Below are positions 37,663-48,400 of a stretch of DNA of 64,000 nt, piece after piece. The DNA is from Hoeflea sp. (GTDB taxonomy: Bacteria; Pseudomonadota; Alphaproteobacteria; Rhizobiales; Rhizobiaceae). A program made the position numbers and the translations under genes. The stretch covers positions 186,001 through 250,000 of the forward strand of contig JAHRFE010000029.1 in NCBI GenBank assembly GCA_019084245.1, read 5' to 3'. The notes beneath the pieces were generated by a model. The model was not told the origin of the DNA and ran no database searches. It saw nothing but the letters and a program-made list of their open reading frames with translations. Numbering within the stretch: position 1 is the stretch's first letter; the number at the start of each line of letters is the position of its first letter.

Positions 37663-38943
37663 ATGATTTCACGCAGACGCATTATCAAGACGGCCGCCGC
37701 CGGCGGCCTCATCATCGCCGCGGGCGGGCTGGCGATGCCGGCCATCGCGCAGAACCGGAAGATCCGCATCGGCTATGTCAGCCCGCAGACAGGCCCGCTG
37801 GCAGGCTTTGCCGAAGCCGACGCCTTCACCATCGACATGTTCAACCGCTATGTGGCCGAACAGGGCATGGATGTGGAAGTCATCGTCAAGGACAGCCAGT
37901 CCAATCCCAATCGGGCGGCCGACGTGGCGCAGGAGCTGATCATCGACAGCGAGATCAACCTGATGCTGGTCGCCTCTACGCCGGAAACCACCAACCCGGT
38001 CTCGACCGTGTGCGAGAGCGAAGGCGTGCCGACGATTTCGACCAAGGCGCCCTGGCAGCCATGGTTCATCGGCCAGCAGGGAAATCCGGGTAATCCCGAA
38101 AGCTGGAGGCCGTTCGACTTCACCTATCACTACTTCTGGGGGCTCGAAGACGTGATCGCGGTGTTCACCAACATGTGGAACCAGCTTGAGACCAACAAGA
38201 AGGTGGGCGGCCTGTTCCCCAATGATGCCGATGGCAATGCCTGGGGCGATCCGAATGTCGGCGTGGCGCCGGGCTTTGCCGCCGCAGGTTATGAGACGGT
38301 CGATCCGGGCCGGTTCCAGAACCTGACCGATGACTTCACGGCGCAGATCAACGCCTTCAAGCAGGCCAATACGGACATCATCACCGGCGTCGTCATTCCG
38401 CCCGACTTCACCACATTCCGCAACCAGGCCATCCAGCAGGGCTTGTCGCCCAAGGCGATCACCGTCGCCAAGGCGATCCTGTTCCCGCAATCGGTGGAGA
38501 CACTGGGCCAATCAGGCCACAACCTGTCCTCCGAAGTCTGGTGGTCGGCCAACCATCCGTTCAGCTCCTCGCTGACCGGTCAGAGTTGCGCCGAACTCGC
38601 GGCAGCCTTCACCGAAGCCACCGGGCGTCCGTGGACACAGCCGATCGGCTTCGTCCATTCGCTGTTCGAAATGGCGGCCGATGTGATCAAGCGGGCGGAT
38701 GACCCGACCGACGCGGAAGACATGGCCGAAACAATCGCGAAAAGTGATCTCAACACCATTGTCGGCCGCGTTGCCTGGAACGGAGAGGGCGTGCCGCCGT
38801 TCGCAGCCAAGAACGTCTGCAAGACGCCGCTCGTCGGCGGGCAGTGGCGGCGCAAGGACGACGGCACGTTTGATCTGGTGGTCGTCGACAACCAGACCGC
38901 GCCGAACATTCCGACACAGGGCGTGATGGAAGCGCTGTCCTGA
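37663..38943 (+). CDS. Tat-exported ABC substrate-binding protein, branched-chain type
   Basis: Periplasmic type I binding protein (LivK-like family), 426 residues. Its signal has the twin-arginine motif SRRRIIK at residues 3-9 and a hydrophobic core ending AMPAIAQ. The mature part begins KIRIGYVSPQTGPLAGFAEAD, typical of the Leu/Ile/Val-type receptors, which also bind aromatic acids and amides. Set in an aromatic catabolic operon, it probably binds the phenolic substrate or a precursor. It is followed by four transporter genes. Confidence 0.9.
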   Translation: MISRRRIIKTAAAGGLIIAAGGLAMPAIAQNRKIRIGYVSPQTGPLAGFAEADAFTIDMFNRYVAEQGMDVEVIVKDSQSNPNRAADVAQELIIDSEINLMLVASTPETTNPVSTVCESEGVPTISTKAPWQPWFIGQQGNPGNPESWRPFDFTYHYFWGLEDVIAVFTNMWNQLETNKKVGGLFPNDADGNAWGDPNVGVAPGFAAAGYETVDPGRFQNLTDDFTAQINAFKQANTDIITGVVIPPDFTTFRNQAIQQGLSPKAITVAKAILFPQSVETLGQSGHNLSSEVWWSANHPFSSSLTGQSCAELAAAFTEATGRPWTQPIGFVHSLFEMAADVIKRADDPTDAEDMAETIAKSDLNTIVGRVAWNGEGVPPFAAKNVCKTPLVGGQWRRKDDGTFDLVVVDNQTAPNIPTQGVMEALS

Positions 38944-38945
38944 CG

Positions 38946-39752
38946 ATGAACCCTGCCGCTCCGCATCGCGGAGCGGCATTCAACACTATCGCCGAAACAC
39001 GCTTGAAAGCCCGATCCATGACCAACCCGGTGGAACCGATCCTGAAACTTGCGGGCGTGTCGAAGAGTTTCGGCGCGCTCACAGTCACAGACGACGTGAG
39101 CTTTGCGGTGCCGCCGGGCGAGGCGCTCGGCATCATCGGTCCGAACGGCGCCGGCAAGTCGACGCTGTTCAACCTGATCACCGGCAATCTTCGCGCCGAC
39201 CGCGGTTCGATCCTGTTCATGGGCGAGGACGTCACAAGGGTGCCGCCGATGCAGCGCTGCATCGCCGGCGTCGGACGCTCGTTCCAGATCCCGCAGCCCT
39301 TCGACAAGCTGACCGTGTTCGAGAACCTGCTGGTGGCGGCCACCCACGGCCGGCCCTGCAGCGAACGCGAGGCGGAGCAGGATTGCGCCGGGATCCTCGA
39401 GCGCACCGAACTGATCGGCTCGGCCAATGTGCTGGCGGGCAGCCTGTCGCTCTTGCAGCGCAAGCGTCTTGAACTGGCCCGCGCCATGGCCACGGGTCCA
39501 AAGCTGTTGCTGCTCGATGAGATCGCCGGAGGATTGACCGAGGGCGAGTGCATCGCGCTTGTCGACACCATCCGCTCGCTGCACCGCGAGGGCGTGACCA
39601 TCATCTGGATCGAGCATGTGCTGCACGCGCTCAACCGCGTGGTCGAGCGGCTGCTGGTGCTCGATTTCGGCAAGATCATCGGCCTGGGCGACCCGGAAGC
39701 GATCATGGCGTCAAAGGACGTGCAGGAAATCTATCTGGGGATCGAGGTCTGA
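38946..39752 (+). CDS. ABC transporter ATPase, LivG type
   Basis: ATP-binding subunit of the branched-chain-type importer. The Walker A is IIGPNGAGKST, the Walker B LLLLDEIAGGLT, and the signature region is NVLAGSLSLLQRKRLELARAMA, a weak form of LSGGQ (SLSLLQ), and HAL at the switch His region. The start could be the ATG at 38946 or the one at 39018, where family similarity begins. It is the second gene of the transporter set. Confidence 0.9.
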   Translation: MNPAAPHRGAAFNTIAETRLKARSMTNPVEPILKLAGVSKSFGALTVTDDVSFAVPPGEALGIIGPNGAGKSTLFNLITGNLRADRGSILFMGEDVTRVPPMQRCIAGVGRSFQIPQPFDKLTVFENLLVAATHGRPCSEREAEQDCAGILERTELIGSANVLAGSLSLLQRKRLELARAMATGPKLLLLDEIAGGLTEGECIALVDTIRSLHREGVTIIWIEHVLHALNRVVERLLVLDFGKIIGLGDPEAIMASKDVQEIYLGIEV

Positions 39753-40459
39753 TGGCGCTGCTTGAGACCCATGGGCTAACCGCCCATTACGGCGATTTCC
39801 AGGCCCTGTTCGGGGTCGATATCACGCTTGACGAGGGCGAATGCGTCGCCATCATCGGCGCCAACGGGGCGGGCAAGTCCTCGCTGTTGCGTTCGCTTGC
39901 GGGCGTGCTCAGGCAGGAGCCGGACATGGTGGTGCTCGATGGCCAGCCTATCGGGGCGCTTGAGGCCGACGACATCGTCGAACTCGGCATCTCGATGGTG
40001 CCCGAGGGCCGCCGCCTGTTCCCCTCGCTCAGCGTCGAGGAGAACCTGATGATCGGCGCCTACCGCAGAAGCGGCAACGGCACATGGGACCTTGATGCGG
40101 TCTATTCGATGTTTCCGATGCTGAAGGAACGCCGCCACGCGCCCGGAAACGCCCTGTCGGGCGGACAGCAGCAGATGGTAGCCATCGGCCGGGCGCTGAT
40201 GAGCAATCCGAAGATCATGCTGTGCGACGAACTTTCACTCGGGCTGGCGCCGGTCATCATCCGCGACATCTACGCGGCGCTGCCCCGGATCAGGCAAGCC
40301 GGAGCCTCCGTCATCATCGTCGAACAGGACATCGGCCAGGCGCTCAAGGTGGCTGACCGGGTCTATTGCATGATGGAGGGCAAGGTGACGCTCGAGGGAA
40401 CGCCCTCGGAGCTCAGCCGCGACGCCATCCACAAGGCCTATTTCGGAGTTGGCGCATGA
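39752..40459 (+). CDS. ABC transporter ATPase, LivF type
   Basis: Second ATPase of the importer, 235 residues, with Walker A IIGANGAGKSS, signature LSGGQQQMVAIGRALM, Walker B IMLCDELSLGLAP and the switch region VEQDIGQAL (the usual His of the switch is Asp or Gln in LivF types). Its ATG overlaps the previous stop by one base and its own stop overlaps the permease ATG by four. Confidence 0.92.
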   Translation: MALLETHGLTAHYGDFQALFGVDITLDEGECVAIIGANGAGKSSLLRSLAGVLRQEPDMVVLDGQPIGALEADDIVELGISMVPEGRRLFPSLSVEENLMIGAYRRSGNGTWDLDAVYSMFPMLKERRHAPGNALSGGQQQMVAIGRALMSNPKIMLCDELSLGLAPVIIRDIYAALPRIRQAGASVIIVEQDIGQALKVADRVYCMMEGKVTLEGTPSELSRDAIHKAYFGVGA

Positions 40460-41319
40460 TCTGGGTGGACACGATCGTGCAGGGCGTGCTGCTCGGCGGG
40501 CTTTACGCGCTGTTTGCTGCGGGCCTGTCGCTGGTCTTCGGCATCATGCGGCTGGTCAACCTCGCCCATGGCGACCTGATCGTGCTGGCGGCCTATCTGC
40601 TGCTCGTCATCGTCTCGATGCTCGGGCTCAACCCCTTCGTGGCGGCGCTTGTCGCCATGCCGGTGATGTTCGCCATCGGCTACGGCCTGCAGCGCTTCGT
40701 GCTCAACCGGGTGCTCGGACCGGATATCCTGCCGCCGCTGCTCGTCACCTTCGGCCTCTCCGTGGTGATCCAGAACGTGCTGCAGGAAGGGTTTTCGGCC
40801 GACAGCCGCCGCATTCCCGCGGGCACTCTCGAAACCGCGTCGCTTCCCATCGGTCCGGTGACCGTCGGGCTGATGCCGCTGCTGACCTTGATCTCGGCCA
40901 TCGGCGTGATCCTGGCCTTGCAATGGCTGTTCTACCGCACGGCACTCGGTCGCGCCTTCCGCGCAACCTCCGATGATCCGGTGACGGCAAGCCTGATGGG
41001 CATCAAGCCGCAGCGGGTCTTCGCCCAGGCCACCGGTATCGCCATGGTGGTCGTCACCATCGCCGCGCTGTATCTGGGCACACGCTCCAATTTCGATCCG
41101 ACCATCGGACCGGCCCGGCTGATCTACGCGTTTGAAGCCGTCATCATCGGCGGGCTTGGCTCGCTCTGGGGGACATTGGCGGGCGGGATCATCATCGGCG
41201 TGGCCCAGACGCTGGGGGCCGCCATCAATCCCGAATGGCAGATCCTGGCCGGCCACGTGGCCTTCCTGCTTGTCCTGCTGGTCCGGCCGCGGGGACTGTT
41301 TCCGAGGGCGAACGACTGA
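40456..41319 (+). CDS. branched-chain-type ABC permease, LivH type
   Basis: Inner-membrane channel subunit, 287 residues with about eight membrane helices. The family motifs are GGLYALFAAGLSLVFGIMRLVNLAHGD at the start (shortened) and EAVIIGGLGSLWGTLAGG near the end, which contacts the ATPase. It overlaps livF-like and livM-like genes by four and one bases. Confidence 0.92.
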   Translation: MIWVDTIVQGVLLGGLYALFAAGLSLVFGIMRLVNLAHGDLIVLAAYLLLVIVSMLGLNPFVAALVAMPVMFAIGYGLQRFVLNRVLGPDILPPLLVTFGLSVVIQNVLQEGFSADSRRIPAGTLETASLPIGPVTVGLMPLLTLISAIGVILALQWLFYRTALGRAFRATSDDPVTASLMGIKPQRVFAQATGIAMVVVTIAALYLGTRSNFDPTIGPARLIYAFEAVIIGGLGSLWGTLAGGIIIGVAQTLGAAINPEWQILAGHVAFLLVLLVRPRGLFPRAND

Positions 41320-42398
41320 TGCGCACACATCCCTATACCGTCTCGACCCGCACCCGGACGTCCACCTTCGCAGCCTTTGCAGCAGCCTGCCTGGTGGTCG
41401 TGGCCATCGTGCTTCCGGCCTTCGCCGGGCGCGGGCTGATTCAGGACCTGTTCTTCATCTTCACCATGCTGGTGCTGGCCCAGTTCTGGAACCTGCTCGC
41501 AGGCTATGGCGGGCTGGTGAGCGTCGGGCAGCAGGCCTTTGTCGGCTTCGGCGCCTACATGCTGTTCGGTTCCGTCATCCTGTGGGGGTGGAACCCGATC
41601 GCGGCGCTGCTGCTGTCGGGCGTCGGCGCTTTGCTGCTCGCCATCCCCACGGCCTTTTTCGCCTTCCGCCTGCAGGGCGCCTATTTTGCCATCGGGACCT
41701 GGGTGGTGGCCGAGGTGGCGCGGCTGGTGGTGGCGCAGTGGCGGGCCGTCGGCGGCGGCACCGGCACCTCGCTGCCGCGCGACGCCCGCGAAGCGATGTG
41801 GGGCGTCGAATGGATCCAGGCCATGTTTGACGTGCGCGATTCAGCGGCGCGCGACATCCTTGCCTACTGGCTGGCGCTCGCGCTGCTGGTGGCGACGATC
41901 GGCGGCATCTACTGGCTGCTGAGAACCAAGCGCGGCCTGGCGCTCGCCGCCGTGCGCGACAACATGGAGGCTGCCAAATCGGTGGGCGTCGACGCGGCGC
42001 GAATGAAATGGGCCGTCTTTCTCATCGCCGCCTTCGGCACGGGGATCGCCGGCGGGCTGATCTTCCTGCAGAACGGGCGGATCAGCCCCGACAGCGCGTT
42101 CTCGGTGATCGACTGGACCGCCTTCGTGATCTTCATCGTGGTGATCGGCGGCATCGGCACCATCGAGGGCCCGATCATCGGCGTGCTGGTGTTCTTCGCC
42201 CTGCAGACCCTGTTTGCCGATTATGGGGCCTGGTACCTGATCGCGCTGGGCGGGATGGGCATCGTCATCATGCTGTTTGCGCCGCGCGGGCTCTGGGGCC
42301 TGATCAGCGACAAGAGCGGCATTCAACTGTTTCCGATCCGGCGGCGCCTTTCGGGCGGCAAGATCGCCGGGCAGACAAGCACACCAAGGGAGGAATAA
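41319..42398 (+). CDS. branched-chain-type ABC permease, LivM type
   Basis: Second channel subunit, 359 residues. Typical segments are LAGYGGLVSVGQQAFVGFGAYM, the FRLQGAYFAIGTWVVAEV helix and IVVIGGIGTIEGPIIGVLVFF. It completes the five-component importer. The hydroxylase gene follows two bases after its stop. Confidence 0.92.
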   Translation: MRTHPYTVSTRTRTSTFAAFAAACLVVVAIVLPAFAGRGLIQDLFFIFTMLVLAQFWNLLAGYGGLVSVGQQAFVGFGAYMLFGSVILWGWNPIAALLLSGVGALLLAIPTAFFAFRLQGAYFAIGTWVVAEVARLVVAQWRAVGGGTGTSLPRDAREAMWGVEWIQAMFDVRDSAARDILAYWLALALLVATIGGIYWLLRTKRGLALAAVRDNMEAAKSVGVDAARMKWAVFLIAAFGTGIAGGLIFLQNGRISPDSAFSVIDWTAFVIFIVVIGGIGTIEGPIIGVLVFFALQTLFADYGAWYLIALGGMGIVIMLFAPRGLWGLISDKSGIQLFPIRRRLSGGKIAGQTSTPREE

Positions 42399-42400
42399 TC

Positions 42401-44194
42401 ATGGCGGATATCACCACGGACGTACTCATCATCGGAACCGGGCCGGCGGGCTCGGCCACTGCGGCGCTGCTGTCTTCCTATGGCGTCGAGAACATGGTGA
42501 TCAACCGCTACCGCTGGCTCGCCAACACGCCGCGGGCGCACATCACCAACCAGCGCACGATGGAGGTGCTGCGCGACCTCGGACCCGAGGTCGTGGCCGA
42601 AGCCTACATGCACTGCACCGAACAGGACCTGATGGGCGAGAACGTGTTCTGCGAAAGCCTGGCGGGCGAGGAGATCGGCCGGATGAAGAGCTGGGGCAGC
42701 CATCCGCTGTCGCGCGCCGAGCACCATCTGTCGTCGCCGACGATGATGAACGACCTGCCGCAGACGCTGATGGAGCCGCTCTTGTTCAAGACCGCCTGTT
42801 CGCGCGGCACCCAGGCGCGGATGTCGACGGAATACACATCCCACGTCCAGGACGCAGACGGCGTAACGACGACCTGTCGCGACCGCCTGACGGGGAAGGA
42901 CATCACCATCCGCTCGAAATACCTCATCGGCGCCGACGGCGGCAACTCAAAGGTCGCCGAGGATCTGGGCCTGCCCTTCGAGGGCAAGATGGGCGTCGGC
43001 GGATCAATGAACATCCTGTTTCGCGCGGACCTGTCCAAATATGTCGCCCACCGGCCTTCGGTTCTCTACTGGGTGATGCAGCCCGGCGCCGATGTCGGCG
43101 GCATCGGCATGGGGCTGGTGCGCATGGTGCGGCCCTGGAACGAGTGGCTGATCGTCTGGGGCTACGACATCAACCAGCCTGCCCCGGAAGTCACGCCGGA
43201 GGTCGCCACCGATGTGGCGCGCCAGCTGGTCGGCGATCCGGATCTCGAGATCGAGCTCCTGTCGGCCAACACCTGGACCGTCAACAACATGTATGCGACC
43301 CACATGCAGAAGGACCGCGTCTTCATCATGGGCGACGCCGCCCACCGGCACCCGCCCTCGAACGGACTCGGTTCCAACACCTCGATCCAGGACGGCTTCA
43401 ACCTCGCCTGGAAGCTCGCCGCCGTCATCCGCGGCGAGGCCGGCCCTGCCCTGCTCGACACCTATTCCCAGGAGCGCGCGCCGGTCGCCAGGCAGATCGT
43501 CACGCGCGCCAACCAGTCGATCGCGGAATTCGGCCCGATCTTCGAGGCGCTCGGCATGGATGGCGGCACCGATATCGAGAAGATCCAGGCCTCGATGGAT
43601 GCGCGCTGCGACGCGACCGACGCAGCAGAGCGACAGCGCGAAGCGCTGCGCAAGGCGTTCGCGTTCAAGAAATACGAGTTTGACGCCCATGGCGTGGAGA
43701 TGAACCAGCGCTACGCGTCGCCCGCGGCGGTGACCGACGGCCAGCCCGAGCCCGAGTTCGCGAAGGACCCGGAACTGCATTACCAGCCGACCACATGGCC
43801 GGGCGCGCGACTGCCCCATGCCTGGATCTATGACCAGGAGGGCAAACGGCACTCGACGCTCGATCTGACCGGCAAGGGCCGGTTCACGATCCTGACCGGA
43901 ATTTCCGGCGAGCGCTGGACTGAGGCCGCCGAGACGGTCGGCAAGGCGCTCGGGCTGAACATTACCGTGCATGTCATCGGTCCGCGCCGGACATGGGTCG
44001 ATCATCACGGCGACTGGGCCACCGCGCGCGAAACGGCGGAAAGCGGCTGTGTGCTGGTCCGGCCGGACCACCATGTGGCCTGGCGCGCCATGGAACTGCC
44101 GGATGACCCGGCCGGCGAATTGATGCGCGCCATGACCGCGATCCTCGATCGTGGTTCTGAAAGCGTGTCACAGGCAAGGGAGAAAGTGGCATGA
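42401..44194 (+). CDS. FAD-dependent phenol hydroxylase, TfdB type
   Basis: Flavin monooxygenase of 597 residues in the 2,4-dichlorophenol 6-monooxygenase/phenol 2-monooxygenase group. The FAD site is VLIIGTGPAGSATAAL at residues 8-23; TPRAHITNQRTMEVLRDLG is a TfdB-group hallmark; the second FAD motif is VFIMGDAAHRHPPSNGLG. A thioredoxin-like C-terminal domain follows. It should hydroxylate a phenol or resorcinol-like ring using NAD(P)H and O2, making the substrate for the next gene. A strong AAGGGAGG site precedes the ATG. Confidence 0.9.
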   Translation: MADITTDVLIIGTGPAGSATAALLSSYGVENMVINRYRWLANTPRAHITNQRTMEVLRDLGPEVVAEAYMHCTEQDLMGENVFCESLAGEEIGRMKSWGSHPLSRAEHHLSSPTMMNDLPQTLMEPLLFKTACSRGTQARMSTEYTSHVQDADGVTTTCRDRLTGKDITIRSKYLIGADGGNSKVAEDLGLPFEGKMGVGGSMNILFRADLSKYVAHRPSVLYWVMQPGADVGGIGMGLVRMVRPWNEWLIVWGYDINQPAPEVTPEVATDVARQLVGDPDLEIELLSANTWTVNNMYATHMQKDRVFIMGDAAHRHPPSNGLGSNTSIQDGFNLAWKLAAVIRGEAGPALLDTYSQERAPVARQIVTRANQSIAEFGPIFEALGMDGGTDIEKIQASMDARCDATDAAERQREALRKAFAFKKYEFDAHGVEMNQRYASPAAVTDGQPEPEFAKDPELHYQPTTWPGARLPHAWIYDQEGKRHSTLDLTGKGRFTILTGISGERWTEAAETVGKALGLNITVHVIGPRRTWVDHHGDWATARETAESGCVLVRPDHHVAWRAMELPDDPAGELMRAMTAILDRGSESVSQAREKVA

Positions 44195-45054
44195 GCAACG
44201 CATCGGAGATCAACTATTTCACCGAAAGCGGCTCCGTCGAGAGCGTCAATGTCCGGATCGACGAGCAGGCCGATCCGCGTCTGCGCCAGGTGATGGAATC
44301 GCTGGTCAAGCACCTGCATGACTTTGCGAAGGATGTTGAACTGACACAGGCGGAATGGGGAACCGCAATCGATTTCCTGACCCGGACCGGGCAGATGTGC
44401 GACAGCAATCGGCAGGAATTCATCTTGCTGTCCGACGTGCTGGGCCTGTCCATGCTGGTGGACGCGATCAACAACCGCAGACCCTCGGGCGCGACGGAAA
44501 ACACCGTGCTGGGACCTTTCCATGTCGAGGGCGCGCCGGTGCGCGAAATGGGCGACACGATCTCGCTCGACGGCAAGGGCGAGAGCTGCCTGTTCGAAGG
44601 CCGCGTCCTCGATCTCAAGGGCAATCCCGTGTCAGGGGCAAAGCTCGATGTCTGGTGCGACAATGCCGACGGCTATTACGACGTTCAGCAACCCGACATC
44701 CAGCCGCAATGGAACAATCGCGGCGTGTTCGTGACCGGCGAGGATGGCCGCTACGCGTTTCGCGGCATCCGTCCGGTGTCCTACCCGATCCCCGATGACG
44801 GACCCGTCGGGCAGATGCTGGCAGCCCTTGGGCGCCATCCGAACCGGCCGGCGCACATGCATTTCATCATCTCGGCAGACGGCTTCGAGACAATCGTGAC
44901 CCACACTTTCGTGGCCGACGATCCCTGGCTGACATCGGACGCCGTCTTCGGGGTCAAGGCATCATTGCTGGCCGCGGTCGAGCCCGGCGACGCAGGCGAC
45001 ACGATGTGGAAATCCCGTTTCGATTTTATCCTGAACAAGGCAGGAAAGGATTGA
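44191..45054 (+). CDS. intradiol dioxygenase, hydroxyquinol/catechol 1,2-dioxygenase type
   Basis: Fe(III) enzyme of 287 residues that cleaves the ring between adjacent hydroxyls. All four ligands are seen: Tyr163 (DGYYDVQ), Tyr198 (VSYPIPDDGPVG), and His222 and His224 (RPAHMHF). GPFHVEGAP and the sequence layout favour hydroxyquinol dioxygenase over plain catechol dioxygenase. It is coupled to the hydroxylase by a four-base overlap. With the maleylacetate reductase it gives a route to 3-oxoadipate. Confidence 0.92.
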   Translation: MSNASEINYFTESGSVESVNVRIDEQADPRLRQVMESLVKHLHDFAKDVELTQAEWGTAIDFLTRTGQMCDSNRQEFILLSDVLGLSMLVDAINNRRPSGATENTVLGPFHVEGAPVREMGDTISLDGKGESCLFEGRVLDLKGNPVSGAKLDVWCDNADGYYDVQQPDIQPQWNNRGVFVTGEDGRYAFRGIRPVSYPIPDDGPVGQMLAALGRHPNRPAHMHFIISADGFETIVTHTFVADDPWLTSDAVFGVKASLLAAVEPGDAGDTMWKSRFDFILNKAGKD

Positions 45055-45225
45055 AGGATAAGCCGCCTGGAGGAGGGGTCCTGGGCGGTCGCAATTCGTG
45101 CAATCGTCTGCCCCAGCTTGATCGCATCATGGACATGCTGCTGCCATCCCGTTCCTTGTGGCCGGCCCCCGGAGTCGCCTTCGCGTCACCGCCACGAGGG
45201 GCCGTTTAAGCCGGCCTGTCTCAAG

Positions 45226-45441
45226 TCATGCATAGGCTGACAGGGCGTCGAGAACGATATCGGGCCGTGCATAGAAGAGCAGTTGGCCCTGATCCTCCAC
45301 CTCCACGAGCCTGGCGCGCCCCTGATATCGTCGGGCGAAATCACGCACCGTGCTGATCCGCACCACCGGATCATGATGGCCATGCACCAGTGTGAACGGA
45401 TGACTGCATCCTTCGACATATCGCGACCAGTCACTTGTCAC
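45226..45441 (-). pseudogene. 3' remnant of an alpha/beta hydrolase gene
   Basis: About 70 codons reading RYVEGCSHPFTLVHGHHDPVV, then FARRYQGRARLVEVEDQGQLLFY (each shortened where needed), clearly the C-terminal part of an alpha/beta hydrolase with the acid residue (HDP). The catalytic His expected near the end is not seen (DQGQL). The 5' part with the nucleophile is missing. The remnant starts exactly where the adhesin gene stops, in the same direction, which points to a deletion across both genes. Confidence 0.75.
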
Positions 45442-48400
45442 CTGTCGGCATTGAGGTCGAGCGAGAGGATCGTGGCAGAAAGACCTGCGCCCAATTCACT
45501 GCCCATGCCCTCGGCGCGGGCGTCGAACATGACGCGCTCCTCGTCCCCGTCGGCCAGGAAAAGACCGTCGCCCGCGCCCCAGCGCTCGATGGCGGAGGCA
45601 CCATCAGCGCCATCACCCTTGGCCGCCTCCACATAGTCATCCCAAAGTGTGCCGAGTTCCTCACGCGGCAGATGCTCGTCGAAACTATTGCGCGCCTCGA
45701 TGGTGACGTCAGCGATTGTGTAGATCGGCTCGCGACTGAAGAACCCCTCGTTCGGGCCGAACTCGACCCGCGCATCGGCATCCCACCAGGCAATATTGAA
45801 CGCGCCGGTATAGACACGTTCGCCGGCATCCTGCAGGCTGTCGCCGCTCAGGCCGGTGAGCCCGCCAGGCTCGTCGTCGCCGGGCGTTGACGAGCCGAGC
45901 GAGACGACGGAGCGCACCACCGGCGAGCCGAAATCGTTGATCGCCTCGACCCTGATGCCCGGTGTGTCCTCCATATAGCCGGTGAACGTGTTGCCAAGGC
46001 CCTGATAGCCGACATATGCCCGCAATGCCGCCGTGCCGAGCGAGCGGACCTCGTCCGTGACCGGGTCGATATAGGTGAAGTCCTCTGGCCCGATCATCGT
46101 GCGCGTGTCGTAGTCGTGCAGTGACAGGTTGAAGGCAACGCCGAACCGGCTCCCGGCCGTGGATTCGTCACCCGCTCCGTCCCCGTCGTCGGAGACCTTG
46201 TCGGCAACCGTCGACGCGACTGCCTGGAGCGCACCGCCAAGTGCCTCGCGATCTTCCTCTTCGATCGCCTCACTGTCATCATCATCCTCGGTGGGCGCAG
46301 CAAGCGACCCGCCGGTGACACTGGCGATGCTGGTGAAGTTCTCGACCCTGTGCTGCGCGCGCACCTCGATGTCGGAACTGTAGTCGGCGATCTGCGCGCC
46401 GATCACCACCCGTGCTTCGCTGTCCGACAGCGACAAGGCGATCGCCGCGCCCTTCGTGTCGGCATTGGTAACGGCGTCGGCGCGAAGTGTAATGTCCTCG
46501 ACCTTCTCGGCTGTCACCGACACGCCGTTGCGGCCCCACAGCACCGGATAGCGGTGAGGGGAGAAGCCATCGGGATCTGGCGGAGCGATGCCTGCGCGAA
46601 TGTCCTGCGTCGGGAATCCGTCTATGATCGTTTCCGCCCGCGCACGGCGCGCCGAGAGCGCGATGGCGACATTGACCGGCGGGTTCTCACTCTCCGCATC
46701 GACGACGTTCGACGTCGCGACGAGATTCTGGACTTCGCGCGCGGTCGAGCCGACCGAGATCGTGCCCTCGGTGTTAATGGAGCCCGATGCCGGATTGATG
46801 CCCCAGGTGTAGAGGACCGAATCCTGCACGATCGTGCGCGCTACCGTGTTCGTCGCCGCAACCGCGAGCGAAACGGTCTTGTTTTCCGGCGCCAGATCAA
46901 CTTCCGTCGTGGCTATCGACTGCACATCGATGCTGCCCTGGCCGATCAGCTTTGAGCCGCTGATGACGATGCTGGATGTTGCACTGAGGAACTGCGGCAA
47001 CTGCTCGAGCCCGAGATCCTCGACAAGCTGCTGGGTGTCCTCACCCAGGCCTTCCGCGAGTTCAATGAGCTTGTCGGAACCGACCGGCAGCCAATCGGCG
47101 ACGGAGTCGGCATAGGTGTTCACCGAATCGTCTGCGCGGATCACATTGTCCTTGAGGATCTCCGCCTTGATATCGATATTGCCGGCGAGCAGCTTGGCGT
47201 TGACGATCGTTATCGAGACCGATCCGACGGGCACCGCGTTCTGGGCGTCGTCGATCGCAATGCCCTCGTTGGAATCGATCCTGTGCGCGTCGAGAAAGAT
47301 CGTGCCGCCTTCAAACGTCCCCTGATCATACCATTGCGCCCCCTGAACATGGGCATAGAGCGCGGCGCCGTCGAGAATATCGATGTTGGGCGCTTCAAGA
47401 TGAATGTCACCGGAATCGCCAGTTGAGACCGCGGTTTCGTGGTTGGCGCCATCGGCCACCTGGCGCGTCGAGATGATAACGTCCTCGCCGACGGTGATCC
47501 GTTCCAGAGCCTCGATATGCAGGTCGGCGCCATTGGTGTTCTGGGACGCAACGATCTCGACGATGTTCGGGTCGATGTAAATTGTGCCGCCTGCGCCGCC
47601 GCCAGCAGAATAGGCCTTGAGTTCGCCTGCGACCTGGACGAGGTCGGTGGCCGAGAACTCGATGAAGCCGCCATCGCCGGAGCCGAGTGCTGCGGCCGAA
47701 ATCACTGCGTCGCTCTTGAGCCGCGCAGCGCCTTTGGCAAACACGTCGATGGTGCCGCCGCCGCCGTGTCCCTCACCCTCGGCAAGCACAACCGATCCGG
47801 CATAGACGTTGATGTCGGCGCCGGCACGCATGCTGACGGTGCCGCCGTCTGCGCCCGCGCGCGCGTTCACCCTGCCGCCCTGATTGACATTGACGCTGCC
47901 GCCGGCCTTCAGCGAGATATGCCCCTGTGCCGCCGATGAGCGGCTGCCGGAGGTAACTTCGCCCCAGATGTTGACATTGCCGCCCGCGCGAATGCGCACG
48001 CCGGTGTAGCCCTCAACACGGCCATGGACATCGACTGAGGCGCCCGATTGCGGCGACGTACCGTCGATCGTCTGCCGCACATGTCCTGCCCGGACCTGGC
48101 CATTGCCATCGAAGAAACCGTCCACGAAGCCCTGGGTCGGCGTTGAGACCGACACCGAGCCTGCGCTCATCGAGCCTGACGGCCCGATCACCACGCCGTT
48201 GGGATTGGCGAAATACATGGCCCCGCCAACGGCGCCGTTCTGCATGCCGCGCACCGCACCCTGGATCTGGCTGGCTGGCCCATTGACAATGTTGACCGTA
48301 CCCGCCGTGCCGGTCGGCGCGTGAATATTGACGCTGGCGCCGACGCCGACATTGAAGCTCGAAAAACTGTTGATGCCATGGCCCTGACTGATGGTCTGGG

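Noticed and set aside
40438-41328. A 296-codon minus-strand frame opposite the LivH-type permease
   Set aside because: It is His/Gln/Asp-rich, as expected for the antisense of a hydrophobic permease.
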